Assembly: GCA_033239005.1 (NCBI GenBank)
Contig: BSQZ01000050.1
Location: 3,845,001 to 3,909,000, forward strand
DNA from: Lamellibrachia satsuma
Lineage: Eukaryota > Annelida > Polychaeta > Sabellida > Siboglinidae
DNA length: 64,000 nucleotides
Direction of reading: 5' to 3'
The translations under genes were made by a program, and so were the position numbers. Shown here piece after piece: positions 22,331-35,870 of the stretch. The notes under the pieces were generated by a model. It did not search any database and was not told where the DNA came from. It worked only from the letters and a program-made list of their open reading frames with translations. How positions within the stretch are numbered: position 1 is the stretch's first letter; every line of letters starts with the position of its first letter.

Positions 22331-22743
22331 TGTGCTGACAGTGACTGAAATAACTAAATTTATTTCACCACGATGCGCGAACGCTTTGTTTCACATATGC
22401 AGCCTATATAGCTTACCGGTTTATGACACAACGCTATTTGAGCAATTAGTAAAGTATTCCATTAATAAATATTGCTTGAGTAATTAAAATGTGGATGTTC
22501 GTGCGTGTGTGCGTAAGTGTGTATATCATTCAATCAAACAGGAATTGCATTACAGATATATTGCCAATCACTATGTCATACTCAAATCATTAATTTTTAT
22601 ATCATTCACCATTGTATTATGTAAGAATTCGAAAGAATGTGTCCACATTATATATAGTAACTAAAATGAAAAGCATAATTTTTTTTATTACTTGAAACTG
22701 TTATAATAACAGTAAAATATACGAACTCCACACACGTTCTTTG
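22331..22743. other. No gene recognised
   Basis: Right flank of the hAT element; AT-rich. Confidence 0.5.
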
Positions 22744-22806
22744 CTGCTACAACGTATCCCGTATGATGTAACAACGTGCCCCGTATGATGTAACAACGTG
22801 CCCCGT
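22744..22806. repeat. 21-bp repeat CCCGTATGATGTAACAACGTG (about 3 units)
   Basis: Two full units and one partial unit precede the small inverted-repeat element. Confidence 0.8.
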
Positions 22807-23043
22807 AGACGGGGCTAGTTGTTACAGTCGACCGCGCCCTGGAAACTTCACATCTCTACCTAACTACAATAAGGAATATCATTGGTATCGTAAATTGTAT
22901 TAATTAATGCGAATAATAATTAATATAATAATACATTATAATAATAAATTAAGTGTACACATTGAAAGAAATAATGGATCTAACATAGTTTTCACACACA
23001 AAAATACTTTAACTGAAAACTGTAGCAACTAGCCCCGGTCTCC
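22807..23043. mobile_element. Small MITE-like element with about 20-bp inverted ends
   Basis: The left end GACGGGGCTAGTTGTTACAG and the reverse complement of the right end (GACCGGGGCTAGTTGCTACAG without the extra C) match except at one or two positions. The 237-bp interior is AT-rich and non-coding. The superfamily is unknown. Confidence 0.65.
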
Positions 23044-24253
23044 CCTGGAATTTGTAATATAGCCCCACTGTACATGCGCTAAGTGTGCATTTTCATCGGG
23101 GTGGACTGGTGAGCTAGACATGCTACAAGGCATTTTGTCCATCTGCTTAAGCAAGCATCTTCTGTTGCAACACGGTTCTTTGTCTGACACGCAAACTGAA
23201 GATTAATGCAAATGTCTGGCTGCGTGTGAACAATTGTTCTTGTCAATACCGTGACGGCAAAGTGACAAATCGGCTAAATGAAAACATGTCAAATGTCATC
23301 GACTAACAAGGAGAACGTGACTTAAATTGGCAGACCATTATATTTCCTCGCAGATTGGACGTGACGTTGTAGTGGGGTGGGGTGGGGTCATGCCACGATG
23401 TTGTAGAATGGCTCATTGGAAAATGTACGGTAACGCTTTGAAATATTTTGTCAACATTCTATCTGTTTAGTATAACGAGTCACCATAGAAGCTAACGAGT
23501 TACTGTGTAACCATGATAAAAACCGGCGGTGATATGCAATCGCTTCAAAGTAAAGCGACATTCAAACGATCGACTCAATTTGCATTAATCTGCCCATTTG
23601 ATTGAGTTTCAACAATATTGAATTTCAACCAGGTAATAGCATTGCCGACTCGGTATGTAACTTTGTTGAGTAATCAATATTGGCGCTCACTTGAAAACGA
23701 CGTTAAAACGATGCAATTCTTTTTTTCAGCTGATGTTTTGGTCGACAGCAGGAATGCTCGAGCGGCCTACGTAGGAGTGACGTCATGTGTGTTGAGTCTT
23801 GGCTTCTCCACAGCTACCAACACAGAATACAGACACACAGCGGTCGAAACAAACATATAACGGTCAAAGTATAAAACAAAACGATAAAAAGATCAGAGGT
23901 TGTACATTTAAGGAAAACAAAAGTGTATAGGTCATGGCGGAAACGCTGTTGCACGCGAGATACAACGTAAAAGTAGGCTAAATCCGATTCGTAATATTCC
24001 ACCTAGGGCAAAATGGCGCAATCAATTTTTAGCATTCATTCCGCGGAGTAAAAACATAATTGCATTATGTCGCCTTCCAAGAAATGCACGAAGACGCGCA
24101 CGATGCATGCCGTGTGTGTATCGCGTTGTCACCTGTGACCGGGCGATAAATACGTGTGTAGCACCTGGCCTTCATTCTATATAGTCTCGGTTCTCTCAAA
24201 CTGTTAATAATGAATGCGTATGTTCGTACGTCAGTCCCTCTAATAGCGTCCCA
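23044..24253. other. No gene recognised
   Basis: Open frames at 23618-23860 and 23814-24002 are unrecognised. No arrays. Confidence 0.5.
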
Positions 24254-24747
24254 GGGAAGACAAGCTTTCGGGAGCAATAGGCGAACAAAAAACAACCAAA
24301 GACCAGCGTATGAGTTACACGTATGAGTTACACGTATACGTTACATGTATGAGTTGCATGTATGAGTTACACGTATGAGTTACACGTATGAGTTAAACGT
24401 ATGAGTTAAACGTATGAGTTACACGTATGAGTTACACGTATGAGTTACACGTATACGTTACCCGTATGAGATACACGTATACGTTACACGTATGAGTTAC
24501 ACGTATACGTTACACGTATGAGTTACACGTATACGTTACACGTATGAGTTACACATATGAGTTACACGTATGAGTTACACGTATACGCAGTCCAACATAT
24601 GGACTCCTTGTGTATAACACTCTCAGTGGTCAACGCTCTGCCCACTCGTACACGAAGCAACGATTGACGTCGCACTCGGTGTAGACTTCGAAGTCCTTCA
24701 TCCGTTCGCCACTGACTTGCTGATCATAAGCCGCCTGCAGTCGTTGC
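24254..24747 (+). repeat. Dispersed repeat D, copy 1, containing 13-bp minisatellite
   Basis: The left flank (TTCGGGAGCAATAGGCGAAC) and right flank (CAGTCCAACATATGGACTCC onward, about 160 bp) match 29269-29600. Between them lie about 21 units of TATGAGTTACACG at 24307-24588, against about 8 in the other copy. Non-coding. Confidence 0.85.
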
Positions 24748-25043
24748 GTTAATTAATTAATCATCGGACCACCGCGCCCCATGTTACACTATGATATGTA
24801 TTTGGTGTATATTTTTAGTAAATGTGTGTTGTGTACATTAAGGGCATTGAACTTTCAAGGAAACAGCGCTATATAAAAAATATATCTTTCCTATCACAGT
24901 ATTTTACGCCGTAAAACAGAATCCACAAATGTCACGACATTTGACAAGACACCCGATGAGCCATAGTTGAAGATACGACCTTCTGTTTAATTGTTGTTTT
25001 CATAAACGATGATCCTCGCCGCGCTTAGTGAATGACAACTGCC
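24748..25043. other. No gene recognised
   Basis: Short spacer between two dispersed repeats. Confidence 0.5.
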
Positions 25044-26020
25044 GTCATAAGCTGGGGTCGGGTCACTATTTATTTTCCCATCGGTGACAATGTTTAGTGG
25101 TTTCTTTATGCTGTTCACAAATTTATATTTTGAATATTCTGAAAATGTACTATGTTAATACTTATCATTGTTATTTCATCAACCGGCTGGAGAAAACTCG
25201 TCAACTTCTGAAATTTTCTCCAGAAAACCAACACACAAGATACTGCACACTGCCCTGCCCAAATGAATTAAAAAATAACTACATCGTGTCTTTCTTCAAG
25301 TGCAAGGGATCCTACAGTCACTGACACAAGGGATCCTACTGTCACTGACACAAGGGATCCTACAGTCACTGACACAAGGGATCCTACGGTCATTGACACA
25401 AGGATCCTACTGTCACTGACACAAGGGATCCTACAGTCACTGACACAAGGGATCCTACGGTCACTGACACAAGGGATCCTACGGTCACTGACACAAGAGA
25501 TCCTACAGTCACTGACACAGGGGATCCTACTGTCACTGACACAAGGGATCCTACAGTCACTGACACAAGGGATCCTACTGTCTCTGACACAAAGGATCCT
25601 ACAGTCACTGACACAAGAGATCCTACAGTCACTGACACAAGGGATCCTACTGTCACTGACACAAGGGATCCTACTGTCACTGACACAAGGGATCCTACAG
25701 TCACTGACACAGGGGATCCTACTGTCTCTGACACAAAGGATCCTACAGTCACTGACACAAGAGATCCTACAGTCACTGACACAAGGGATCCTACAGTCAC
25801 TGACACAAGGGATCCTACAGTCACTGACACAAGGGATCCTACGGTCACTGACACATACATAATATATTATATTGCCAACCAGCCACTTGAAATCTGAATC
25901 TGGACACAGAATAAGGATTGTAGTCCTTAACTATGACCATATCCCTGCTCAAAAGGGGACCATCTCGACATCACTGCCACTATATTCATAGGCCATGAAC
26001 CCGGAAATGAAACAGTGATC
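25044..26020 (+). repeat. Dispersed repeat F, copy 1, with large minisatellite
   Basis: It aligns with 35405-35870 through several blocks: a CCATCGGTGACAATGTTTAG-like start, CTGTTCACAA, GAAAACCAACA, TATTGCCAACC, and a right end with GGAAATGAAACAGTGATCC. Copy 2 has a single GGGATCATCACTGACAGG at the place where this copy has the 24-bp array. Confidence 0.65.
25312..25856. repeat. 24-bp minisatellite, about 23 units, one BamHI site per unit
   Basis: The unit begins GTCACTGACACAAGGGATCC. The minus strand gives a 156-residue SVTVGSLV-type repeat that I do not consider a protein. Confidence 0.95.
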
Positions 26021-26988
26021 CGTCCACTAATGGATGTTAACTGCAGTCACTTGCTGTTGCTGTTGCTGAAGTTTACGACACACTTACTTTCCTTTTAATC
26101 CACTCATGCATATCTGCAAGTCTGCAGGGGGTGTGACGTAACGCGTCGCCTGCGCCATTGATTCCTTGTTAGTGGGTGACGCAATATCTGCGACTGTCAC
26201 GACGACAAAGACCTGTCGCGATATGAAACGCAAGACAGATGATTATCGGACAACTGGATCGGGTTTTTGCATGTAATAAATTCCATGTCACGGCACTGGA
26301 CCATCAGTCAGTGCCAGATAAGGTTACTACAATCGATCACCTCTAATGGACCATTCAACGGGTCGTTCCTGTTTGAACAGAACGTAGAATATGCATGCGG
26401 ATGTGGTATAGCGAACATGTAAATGGCGAACATGTAAATAGCGAACATGTAAATGGTGGCTCGGTACTCGGCTTTATGGACAAGCTCAAAATGTGTCTTC
26501 ACGAAGACTCACAAACTTTCCTTAGTTTAACCAGTTGAATTTTAAGACCATATAATACGTGTCTACGAATAAATCGCACGCCACCTGGCGTATTTCAACA
26601 ACATGTCTGTATTCGCACTGAACATCAGACGTCGTCGTTTGCCGACATTTTACTTGATCTGATCACGTGTCCGTGTGCAGGTGTTGTCGATTTATTAATA
26701 ATGAGCCCTGTGGAACACTTATCAGCGCGACATCGCGGTTATTATGCATACAAAACCGCCACGCATTCTGTTCGCTTGTCAGAGCCACTTCCCGCCAAAA
26801 TTGATTTTCACCTGTCGCGGTGACTGATAACGCCGTGACGTGATTGTCACACCCGGTCCATAAGATTATCGCACCGCGACGTTGCAGCCGAGGTCTGGAA
26901 ACCCGATAGCGCCGTCTACTGGGTGCCAGGTAAATGATAGCGCCATGTCTCGTAGTTGTCTAGCCAGGCAAACAGCGTCAGGTGATCG
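26021..26988. other. No gene; three 15-bp repeats at 26412-26456
   Basis: The only structure seen is three tandem GCGAACATGTAAATG units. The open frame across them is incidental. Confidence 0.5.
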
Positions 26989-27001
26989 GTTGCTTGGTAA
27001 C
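26989..27001. promoter_or_regulatory. X-box-like palindrome GTTGCTTGGTAAC
   Basis: It matches the RFX-binding X-box form GTTGC-N3-GYAAC. It is followed by GTCAC, a partial CRE-like half-site. No gene start is visible nearby. Confidence 0.35.
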
Positions 27002-28919
27002 GTCACAGAATCTGTGTATACCTGCTTAGGCGATAGCTGAGGTTGATGTTATTGAACAACAACTAACTAATAGTAAATACAATTACGTGTACCACAAGTG
27101 ACATTTCCAGTAGGTCTTTGTTGAATCGAATCAATTTACACAAAACGTAATTTTCTACCCCCCGTAGTGTCCTTCCCGTCAATCGGAAATTACAATTACA
27201 AATTAAATTTGCAGCTTTGATGTGCCGCCGCCTAGCGTGCATTCAAAGAAATGTAATCATCTAAATGGCCACGCGTTTGGTCTTATTATTGATTCTTTAA
27301 ATTCACCCTTTCAAACTCGTAGCAAATTGTTCACGCACCATCAACACACAAGGAAGATCGCTGTTTTTATTGCAGCTAACACCTGCAATGTTAACGTGGA
27401 TGACGATGCACTCATTATTACACAACGAATCTGCCGAGCGTCGTCCACAATAATCATTGAAATTTTGTGTTTATAAATTTTCAATACTCATAATGTCTTT
27501 GTCAGCCAAAAATAGTAAACCCGTGGAACTGAGCGTAATGTCACGTCTGTATGCTGTAAAGCAGCCAGTGGAAATAAATGTATAGGTTCACACGTTCTTG
27601 ATTCCTATGCCATGAAAACATAAATAAAATAGACACCTGTCATCATTTCGACATAGACATTATGACTACCTGTGCTGCAACGAGACGCGATGCGACAAAT
27701 ACGGATCATTGTTTATTTTCCACTTGCGACAAGCTGTATACGTTTTACAACATTGTCATCTTCTCAAATCTACCGAAGCTACATTCGTCTACCACGTCGA
27801 TGCAAAATAGTGATCCGTTCCCTGAAACACGTGCGCTACCGCGCTGACGATACACGTAGAGGGCTCCGACACGCGCCCGAGGGCCTCGTGCCGAGCTGCA
27901 CGTACGCCCATCTGGTTATTGTTTTACAAGATCACGCCACGGCAGGATTGTTTTCATGCGGCCGTTATGCAACGGCTTAGTCGACTCGCGTTAATTACCA
28001 GCGTGCGCACTGTCTCCGTAATTTTCGCCGAAAGCTCTCCTTGTTTTCCGTTCACCGGAAGACCGCTGGAGTGACGTGTGCGATAGGAATGGGATTCCTT
28101 CGTTCCGCGAAGCATTACCGCGATGACGACACGGACAACGTGGAGTGGTGAGATATATCCAGATCACGCAGCCAAACTGTGAATGTGTGCCCCACTCAAC
28201 GGCTGTTGTTTGATTCCATCGTCTTCCAGGAAACTATACCGAGGCATATTGCCAAGAGAGCCCAATGCAAGACATTCTTTATTCGGTCATTTCCGATGTG
28301 TCTACCGGCTGCGAATGACTGCATTTTTGGCCTATGTATGGGTCTTCTGAAACACAAACCATCAAATAACTTACCCAGAGTAGGCAATCCTTCGAAAGAT
28401 GCAGACAAACGCGACACGCCATCCACCGTCATACTAAGGAGGCAGTGAAAAATGAAACTGTTTTATGTGTTTAGTAGATTAACGTTTTTAGTGGTACAAT
28501 GATATAATATTATGGAAATAAAAAGCCTTGCTTATAGTCTTAGAAGATTTTGAAATGGTCGTAGTTGATTTATATCGGCAAGGTTTAGACACAGTTGTGT
28601 CTTTCGTAATTAACCACACGTAACATTTCTGATTCACCAAACAAATAAAAAGTCCATTTTTCACAGTGTGTTCATATTTCACTGCAGTAAATGGACCTCA
28701 GGTCCATATACCAAAAGGAGTCCATTTACAATATCACCAGCGACAAATATATTTACCGTAAAGATGCTGTAATAGTTTACGTTATCGTTTACTGTCAGTG
28801 CTCTTGTTGCGGAGGTGGACTCGTGGAAAAGTCGGAAGTCGGGGAAATACCACTATTTTACTTAGTCTTAATTAGCTATATGTTGTGGGCGTACGTCGCC
28901 GAGACACGTATGTGTGCGA
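27002..28919. other. About 1.9 kb without a recognised gene
   Basis: Several open frames of 60-100 codons (27222-27476, 27662-27980, 28179-28448) have no recognisable motifs. There are no arrays. A moderately CpG-containing stretch at about 27820-28170 is not supported by any gene evidence. Confidence 0.45.
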
Positions 28920-29083
28920 GCAGTTGCTTCCGTTGCCAGATGCCGAGGTTGAAGCATGGAACATTGGCAGTCGAACACCTCACGCCGACACGTTACTGAG
29001 TGTGTCTACGTAGCTTTGCCTCCGGTGCCAGATGCGGCGGACGAGGCTTTGAGATTGCGCGTGAAATTTGCCATCCACGTTAT
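28920..29083 (+). repeat. Dispersed repeat G, copy 1
   Basis: It shares GTTTGCCTCCGGTGCCAGAT-like blocks and a CGTGGAACACCT-like block with 29945-30115, at about 65-70 percent similarity by eye. Short TTGCCAGATGC motifs recur inside it. Confidence 0.5.
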
Positions 29084-29134
29084 ACACACCGACACCGTCA
29101 CCGACACCAACACCGTCACCGTCATCGACACCGT

Positions 29135-29187
<53 letters not shown>

Positions 29188-29218
29188 TCACCGACACCGT
29201 CACTCAAAACCGACACCG
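29084..29218. repeat. (CACCGA)n hexanucleotide array
   Basis: About 20 units of ACCGAC/ACCGTC adjoin repeat G copy 1. At the same place copy 2 has only GCAGACCGATACACG, so the array looks like a local expansion. Confidence 0.9.
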
Positions 29219-29268
29219 TCGCACAGATCACTACGTGCTAGGTTCCGGAAAATCATTCTGCACTAAGA

Positions 29269-29600
29269 GAAGACGATCTTTCGGGAGAAATAGACGAACA
29301 AAAACAACCAAAGACCAGTATGAGTTACACGTATACGTATGAGTTACACGTATGAATTACACGTATGAGTTACACGTATGAGTTACACGTATACGTTACA
29401 CGTATGAGTTGCACGTATGAGTTACACGTATACGCAGTCCAACATATGGACTCCTTGTGTATAACACTCTCAGTGGTCAACGCTTTGGCCACTCGGACAC
29501 GAAGCCACGATTGACTTCGCACTCGATCTAGACTTCGAAGTCCTTCATCTGCTCGCCACTGACTTGCTGATCATAAGCCGACTGCAGTCGTTGTACTGGA
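29269..29600 (+). repeat. Dispersed repeat D, copy 2
   Basis: Matches 24254-24747 with only about 8 units of the 13-bp TATGAGTTACACG satellite. Confidence 0.85.
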
Positions 29601-29944
29601 TGCGGTGATCGAGGTGAGGATTAGGCAGCAGTCGGGGGACAGGCAGATATTTTAGGGCGTTCTTCTTTCAATAATTTGCCGCTATGAAAGGCGTTTAAAG
29701 CATGGAAGTTTGTGTGGTGTTTGGCTTAAAAACACTCACATAGTTCTAATGGAGCATTAACGCCGCTTAAAATCATAGAATCGTGATTTTCGGGAATATT
29801 ATCCGCACACGTACAGCATAATCTGCGGATAAGTATAAGTTTTATACTGACATTTCGCAGGAAATGTCTCGTTAAAGAAAAGATGGATAGTGATTTAATG
29901 TATTTCTAAGGCAAAATGCAAATGTTAGTAAACACAGAGAAACG
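29601..29944. other. No gene recognised
   Basis: No arrays or domains seen. Confidence 0.5.
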
Positions 29945-30115
29945 TTAACATAGACGTGTTAGCCTCAAGTGCCAGGTGCCAAGTTTGAAGTTGGAACCTA
30001 GCTCGTGGAACACCTTACACCTAGACACGTGTCTGTGTAGGTTTGCCTCCGGTGCCAGATGCGATGTCTGATACTGCGAGACGAAGGAGAGGCCCACCCA
30101 CGTAATGCAGACCGA
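29945..30115 (+). repeat. Dispersed repeat G, copy 2
   Basis: Divergent match to 28920-29083, sharing TTTGCCTCCGGTGCCAGATG and flanking blocks. Confidence 0.5.
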
Positions 30116-30351
30116 TACACGAACGACTGTGTCGGGTAGCACCGTTACCCTTCGGCGATAATTAAGTATCTCGCTAGCTTTCTGGAAAAAAATATTTTTC
30201 ACTGGGGTCGGTTACTAATCATTCTTCCAATGTCAACCATTATAACGTCGTGTGCGGTTGGGTGGAATCAATTAACAAGACGAATTGTCAGGAATACGAT
30301 TACCTTAAACATTGCCTCTTATCACCGTACCACGAGTTACTTAAACAATAA

Positions 30352-30845
30352 AGAGAAACAAAAGTCATGGTTTTGGGGCTTTGCACCTAAAAGAGATAAT
30401 AAAAACTAAACATGGGCAACTAAATCAAGAATATCACGCCAGTGGCTTTCTTTGTTCTAAAAGTGGGAGATTGTGGTCGAAACTCAATTAAACTGCAGGC
30501 TGACATGTTTTTTGGATGACAAATAAGCGCCTGGCAGTTCTGAGACATCGACTTCCGGTGCACTCGACCGAAATGGAAGCAACACAAACTCGCAATCAAG
30601 CTAGCTGTATCCTATTGATAAGTATAGGAATATGTGCATGCAAATATAGTTTCATTTGGCGAGCGAATATTGCCAGAAAATGACACTCGTGACGTAGGGC
30701 TACCTAACAGTTTGGCGAGGCCCATAAAATTAAGATGTTGTATGTTCAACAAGGTTTCCATAAACTACTGGCGCGATGATCTTCAGTGTAGGTGCAAATG
30801 GTTTTAGTAACTGTCATAGGCCCAAAACCATGACTTTTCTTTCGC
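30352..30845. repeat. Partial inverted repeat (possible foldback element)
   Basis: AAAGTCATGGTTTTGGGGCT near 30362 and its reverse complement near 30815-30840 (GGCCCAAAACCATGACTTTT) form arms of about 25 bp, about 430 bp apart. A looser match extends to GCACCTA. Repeat E copy 1 lies between the arms. Confidence 0.5.
30400..30575 (+). repeat. Dispersed repeat E, copy 1
   Basis: Shares AATCAAGAATATCAC, AAAAGTGGGAGATT, GCTGACATGTT and AATAAGCGCCT in the same order and spacing with 41405-41600. Confidence 0.7.
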
Positions 30846-31734
30846 TTTAAAACCGCGCACATTAACCATATCAAAGGCAATAAACAATGAAATAAATAAT
30901 GCACATCTAGAAGTGCTTCAATAAAAGTCATGATATTTCCAGTCCACAATGTAATGTGTGAAAAGCAAACAACCGTAAATATTTCGGAAATGGCTTTCAT
31001 CTAAACTCTTGTACTGGTATATTATTAATATTTGAATACTGCTTGAGACGTTACTACACTTGCTACTCGGCTACAAACAGGGCGATATTAGAGGAATTTG
31101 ACGATAACCGAAGGGGTCTAGAATTGTAATCTGACACAAAACACGAGAGGCTGATCTCCAGGGAAGGGCTAACAATGATTTATAGTACATTTCTATATAT
31201 GTACGTACGTTTCTTGTTTAAATCGTCCATTGTTTTTAAACTATGCTGATTATAACGTTGGAGTGTTTTGTTATTAAATATAAATGCCAATCACCGAAGC
31301 AAAATTTGCGCCGCGTTAATCATATCTCTTAAATTTACACAATAAAAAACCGGAAGAAATAAGCACGATTATGAATTGCGGTCTATCCCCCACAGAGCAG
31401 CACAGTCTAAAGATAGCCGACGAGACACTGACACTACTCATACAACGACATGTGAGTCGCAGTCGCCTCAAGCCGTCATCTACCGGGGTGTAACATACGT
31501 CACGGGTCAGTGGCAGCGTCTCCTGCACAAGAGTGACGCAAGATATAGCGACGTATTAATTTGTCGAAGCAAAAAAATGTCATCGCCAGTTCGAAATAAA
31601 TCCTGTTCTACGCTCACTTGCGTCATCGCTGATCCGTTTCTGTATTTTCCTAGTTTATTTTTTCAGGCCGTTTTCCCCGTTTATCCTCTTTCGTTTCCAA
31701 ACACCCGTTGCCCTCTTCACAATTCCACTCCCAC
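30846..31734. other. No gene recognised
   Basis: AT-rich. An open frame at 31376-31730 runs into the CA array and has no recognisable motif. Confidence 0.45.
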
Positions 31735-31854
31735 CCCCACCCTCCCAAATACCCCCACACACAAACATACACACACACACACACACACGCACGCACGAAC
31801 GCACGCGCACACGCACGCACGCACACAGACACACACACACCCACACATACACAC

Positions 31855-31886
<32 letters not shown>

Positions 31887-31990
31887 GCGCGCACGCACGC
31901 ACGCACGCACACACGCAGCACACCAAACCAAACCACGCTACACGAACGCACACACGCACGCACGCACGCACGTACGCACGCACATACACC
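31735..31990. repeat. Compound (CA)n/(GCAC)n microsatellite
   Basis: About 255 bp of CA, GCAC and related short repeats, interrupted at 31914-31950 by non-repeat sequence. All long frames across it are low-complexity. Confidence 0.95.
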
Positions 31991-32228
31991 TCCACCTATT
32001 TATCCATAAATCCACCTCTCCCTCCACCGATCAGTCAGTCTCTTCCCCTCTCGTTACTGCTGCGTCCAGCCCGGAAGCAATCGGATATAGCGAGGGCTGA
32101 CCCAGTGGCGTTCGAGCGGCAACCATTAAGTCGGTCTTTATGTACGGCTTGATGAGTGGACTTTCTAGTCTGACTGATCGCCTTGACGGACATTATATCG
32201 TCATTAGCAGAAAACGGACGCCAACAAC

Positions 32229-32618
32229 TCGGTCGGTCGGTCGGTCGGTCGGTCGGTCGGTCGGTCGGTCGGTCGGTCGGTCGGTCGGTCGGTCGGTCGG
32301 TCGGTCGGTCGGTCGGTCGGTCGGTCGGTCGGTCGGTCGGTCGGTCGGTCGGTCGGTCGGTCGGTCGGTCGGTCGGTCGGTCGGTCGGTCGGTCGGTCGG
32401 TCGGTCGGTCGGTCGGTCGGTCGGTCGGTCGGTCGGTCGGTCGGTCGGTCGGTCGGTCGGTCGGTCGGTCGGTCGGTCGGTCGGTCGGTCGGTCGGTCGG
32501 TCGGTCGGTCGGTCGGTCGGTCGGTCGGTCGGTCGGTCGGTCGGTCGGTCGGTCGGTCGGTCGGTCGGTCGGTCGGTCGGTCGGTCGGTCGGTCGGTCGG
32601 TCGGTCGGTCGGTCGGTC
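32229..32618. repeat. Perfect (TCGG)n array, about 97 units
   Basis: 390 bp of TCGG with no interruption visible. Each unit carries a CpG. Two plus-strand frames read a GRSV/RSVG repeat, which I treat as an artefact. Confidence 0.98.
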
Positions 32619-33029
32619 CCGTTAAGGCTGATGACCTTAAGAACGTGATTCCTTCTAAATGCGGTCTACTCCGGTCGCGACGTTGAGAATACCTTCAAGT
32701 TGACGACGCGACAACAGTCAACCGCTGATGATATATCACATCTGTCTGGGCTATTTTATTAACTGACATATCTCAGCCGCTCCCAAAGCCGTGCTGCGTC
32801 TTACTTGATTTACATTCATCGTACATAAGAAAAGTAATAATATGTCTTGACATGGTGAGTGATCAGTTCTCGTTGATGACGTCTAAATGGTGTTTTGCTT
32901 ACTGGGGTTAATGTGGGTGTTGACAGGACAAGACACATCGTGTGGATAACGACGTAGCCAACATGTATGACTTGAAGTTCTGAAAGAACGAATTACCAGC
33001 GCCACCATAAAAAAAACATTGCGTCGCCC
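32619..33029. other. No gene recognised
   Basis: No supportable feature. Confidence 0.5.
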
Positions 33030-33565
33030 TGAAATCGTTGGTTTTGCCAGCAATGTTGCCTTGAAAACATTGGTTTTGTCAGCAATATTGCCTTGAAAAC
33101 AATGGTTTTGCCAGCAATGTTGCCTTGAAAACAATGGTTTTGCCAGCAATGTTGCCTTGAAAGCAATGGTTTTGCCAGCAATGTTACCTTGAAAACAATG
33201 GTTTTGCCAGCAATGCTGCCTTGAAAACAATAATTTTGTCAGCAATGTTGCCTTGAAAACATTGGCTTTGTCAGCAATGTTGCCTTGAAAACATTGGTTT
33301 TGTCAGCAATGTTGCCTTGAAAGCATTGGTTTTGTCATCAATGTTGCCTTGAAAACATTGGCTTTGTCAACAATATTACCTTGAAGACATCGGTTTTGTC
33401 AGCAATGTTGCCTTGAAAACATTGGTTTTGTCAGCAATGTTGCATTGAAAACAAAGATTTTGTCAGCAATGTTGCCTTGAAAACATTGGCTTTGTCAGCA
33501 ATGTTGCTTTGGAAATGTTAGATTTGCCAGCCTTTGAAACACTGGTTTTGTCAGCAATATCGCAT
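33030..33565. repeat. 32-bp minisatellite, about 17 units
   Basis: The unit begins GGTTTTGCCAGCAATGTTGC and ends CTTGAAAACAAT. The left half mostly has TGCCAGC and the right half TGTCAGC, so two unit lineages expanded side by side. Confidence 0.92.
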
Positions 33566-34074
33566 TGTAAACATATCGATCATAGATGGTTTTATGGGTT
33601 AACATGTACATGTTCAAATCTGTGGATTAGTGTATCGTTCATTGAATATAGGTCTTCGGCTAATTGCACTGAAAAGCATGGTACTAGTTAATTAACGTAT
33701 TAGGACAAAGGTCGCATTGCTTGCAAGAGCTGGCGCATTGCGCTTCCTTGCCGCCCGAGTGGGTTTCCACGCACATGTCTGGAGCGGTTTGTCTGCCGAC
33801 TACATCCTACCCTTGGTGTGTGATTGTTATTGTTTGTCCATCAAATGAAAAATCACCTTTCATTTCACCCAAAAATATGATGTGAAACAAAAGTAGCAAC
33901 ACGCGTTGTTATCGCAGAAGCTGTTTCAGCGTGTTTGATTTCAACATCTTTTCAATTATCTTTCTATTGTTCATACTACGACATATATGATTTTAACCTA
34001 AACAATATTATACTTTGTGCCTTTAACTATAGCAATCAAGCGTTTTGCTTCATAATTTTGAATTTTGTTTTATC
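33566..34074. other. No gene recognised
   Basis: No supportable feature. Confidence 0.5.
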
Positions 34075-35404
<1,330 letters not shown>

Positions 35405-35870
35405 GGGACAGACCATTATTTGTTTTCCATGGGCGACCATGTTAGTCCTGTTCACAATATAACAATTCGAATGTTATAACAGTGATACACGTTGACGTAA
35501 GTCAAGTCCCTGACATGCTGCGGAGTTTTCATTAAAGAGAACAAAATTATTTCGAGAAAACCAACATAGCAGATGCTCCCCGTCTGATGTCTGACGTCTG
35601 ATGTCTGACGTTTGATGTCTGATGTCTCAAAAAAAGAGGATTTTGCCTACACACGCAGGGATCATCACTGACAGGTCCATATTCTGCCAACCGGAAATTA
35701 AAGATTTAATCCGGTGCGCAACAGAAGAGTCGAAGTCTGCAAATGTATCCTTTCCCATGTTCAGAAGCTATATTTACAAGGTGCAAAAAATCCTTGAAAG
35801 GGGATCCCGTCCAAAATCACTGGCACATGATTCGTGTGCCATGGAACAGGAAGTGAAACAATGATCTATC
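35405..35870 (+). repeat. Dispersed repeat F, copy 2
   Basis: Counterpart of 25044-26020 without the 24-bp array. It has its own small (TGATGTCTGACG)-type expansion at 35583-35628, about 46 bp of 10-bp units. An 80-codon frame at 35622-35864 is unrecognised. Confidence 0.65.

Noticed and set aside
25390..25860. 156-residue SVTVGSLV repeat, superficially like a beta-solenoid protein
   Set aside because: An exact 24-bp tandem array. The start and end lie inside the array and no flanking exon continues the frame.
32140..32686. Two 160-residue GRSV/RSVG repeat proteins
   Set aside because: They are translations of (TCGG)n in two phases, which is automatic for a 4-bp repeat lacking stops.
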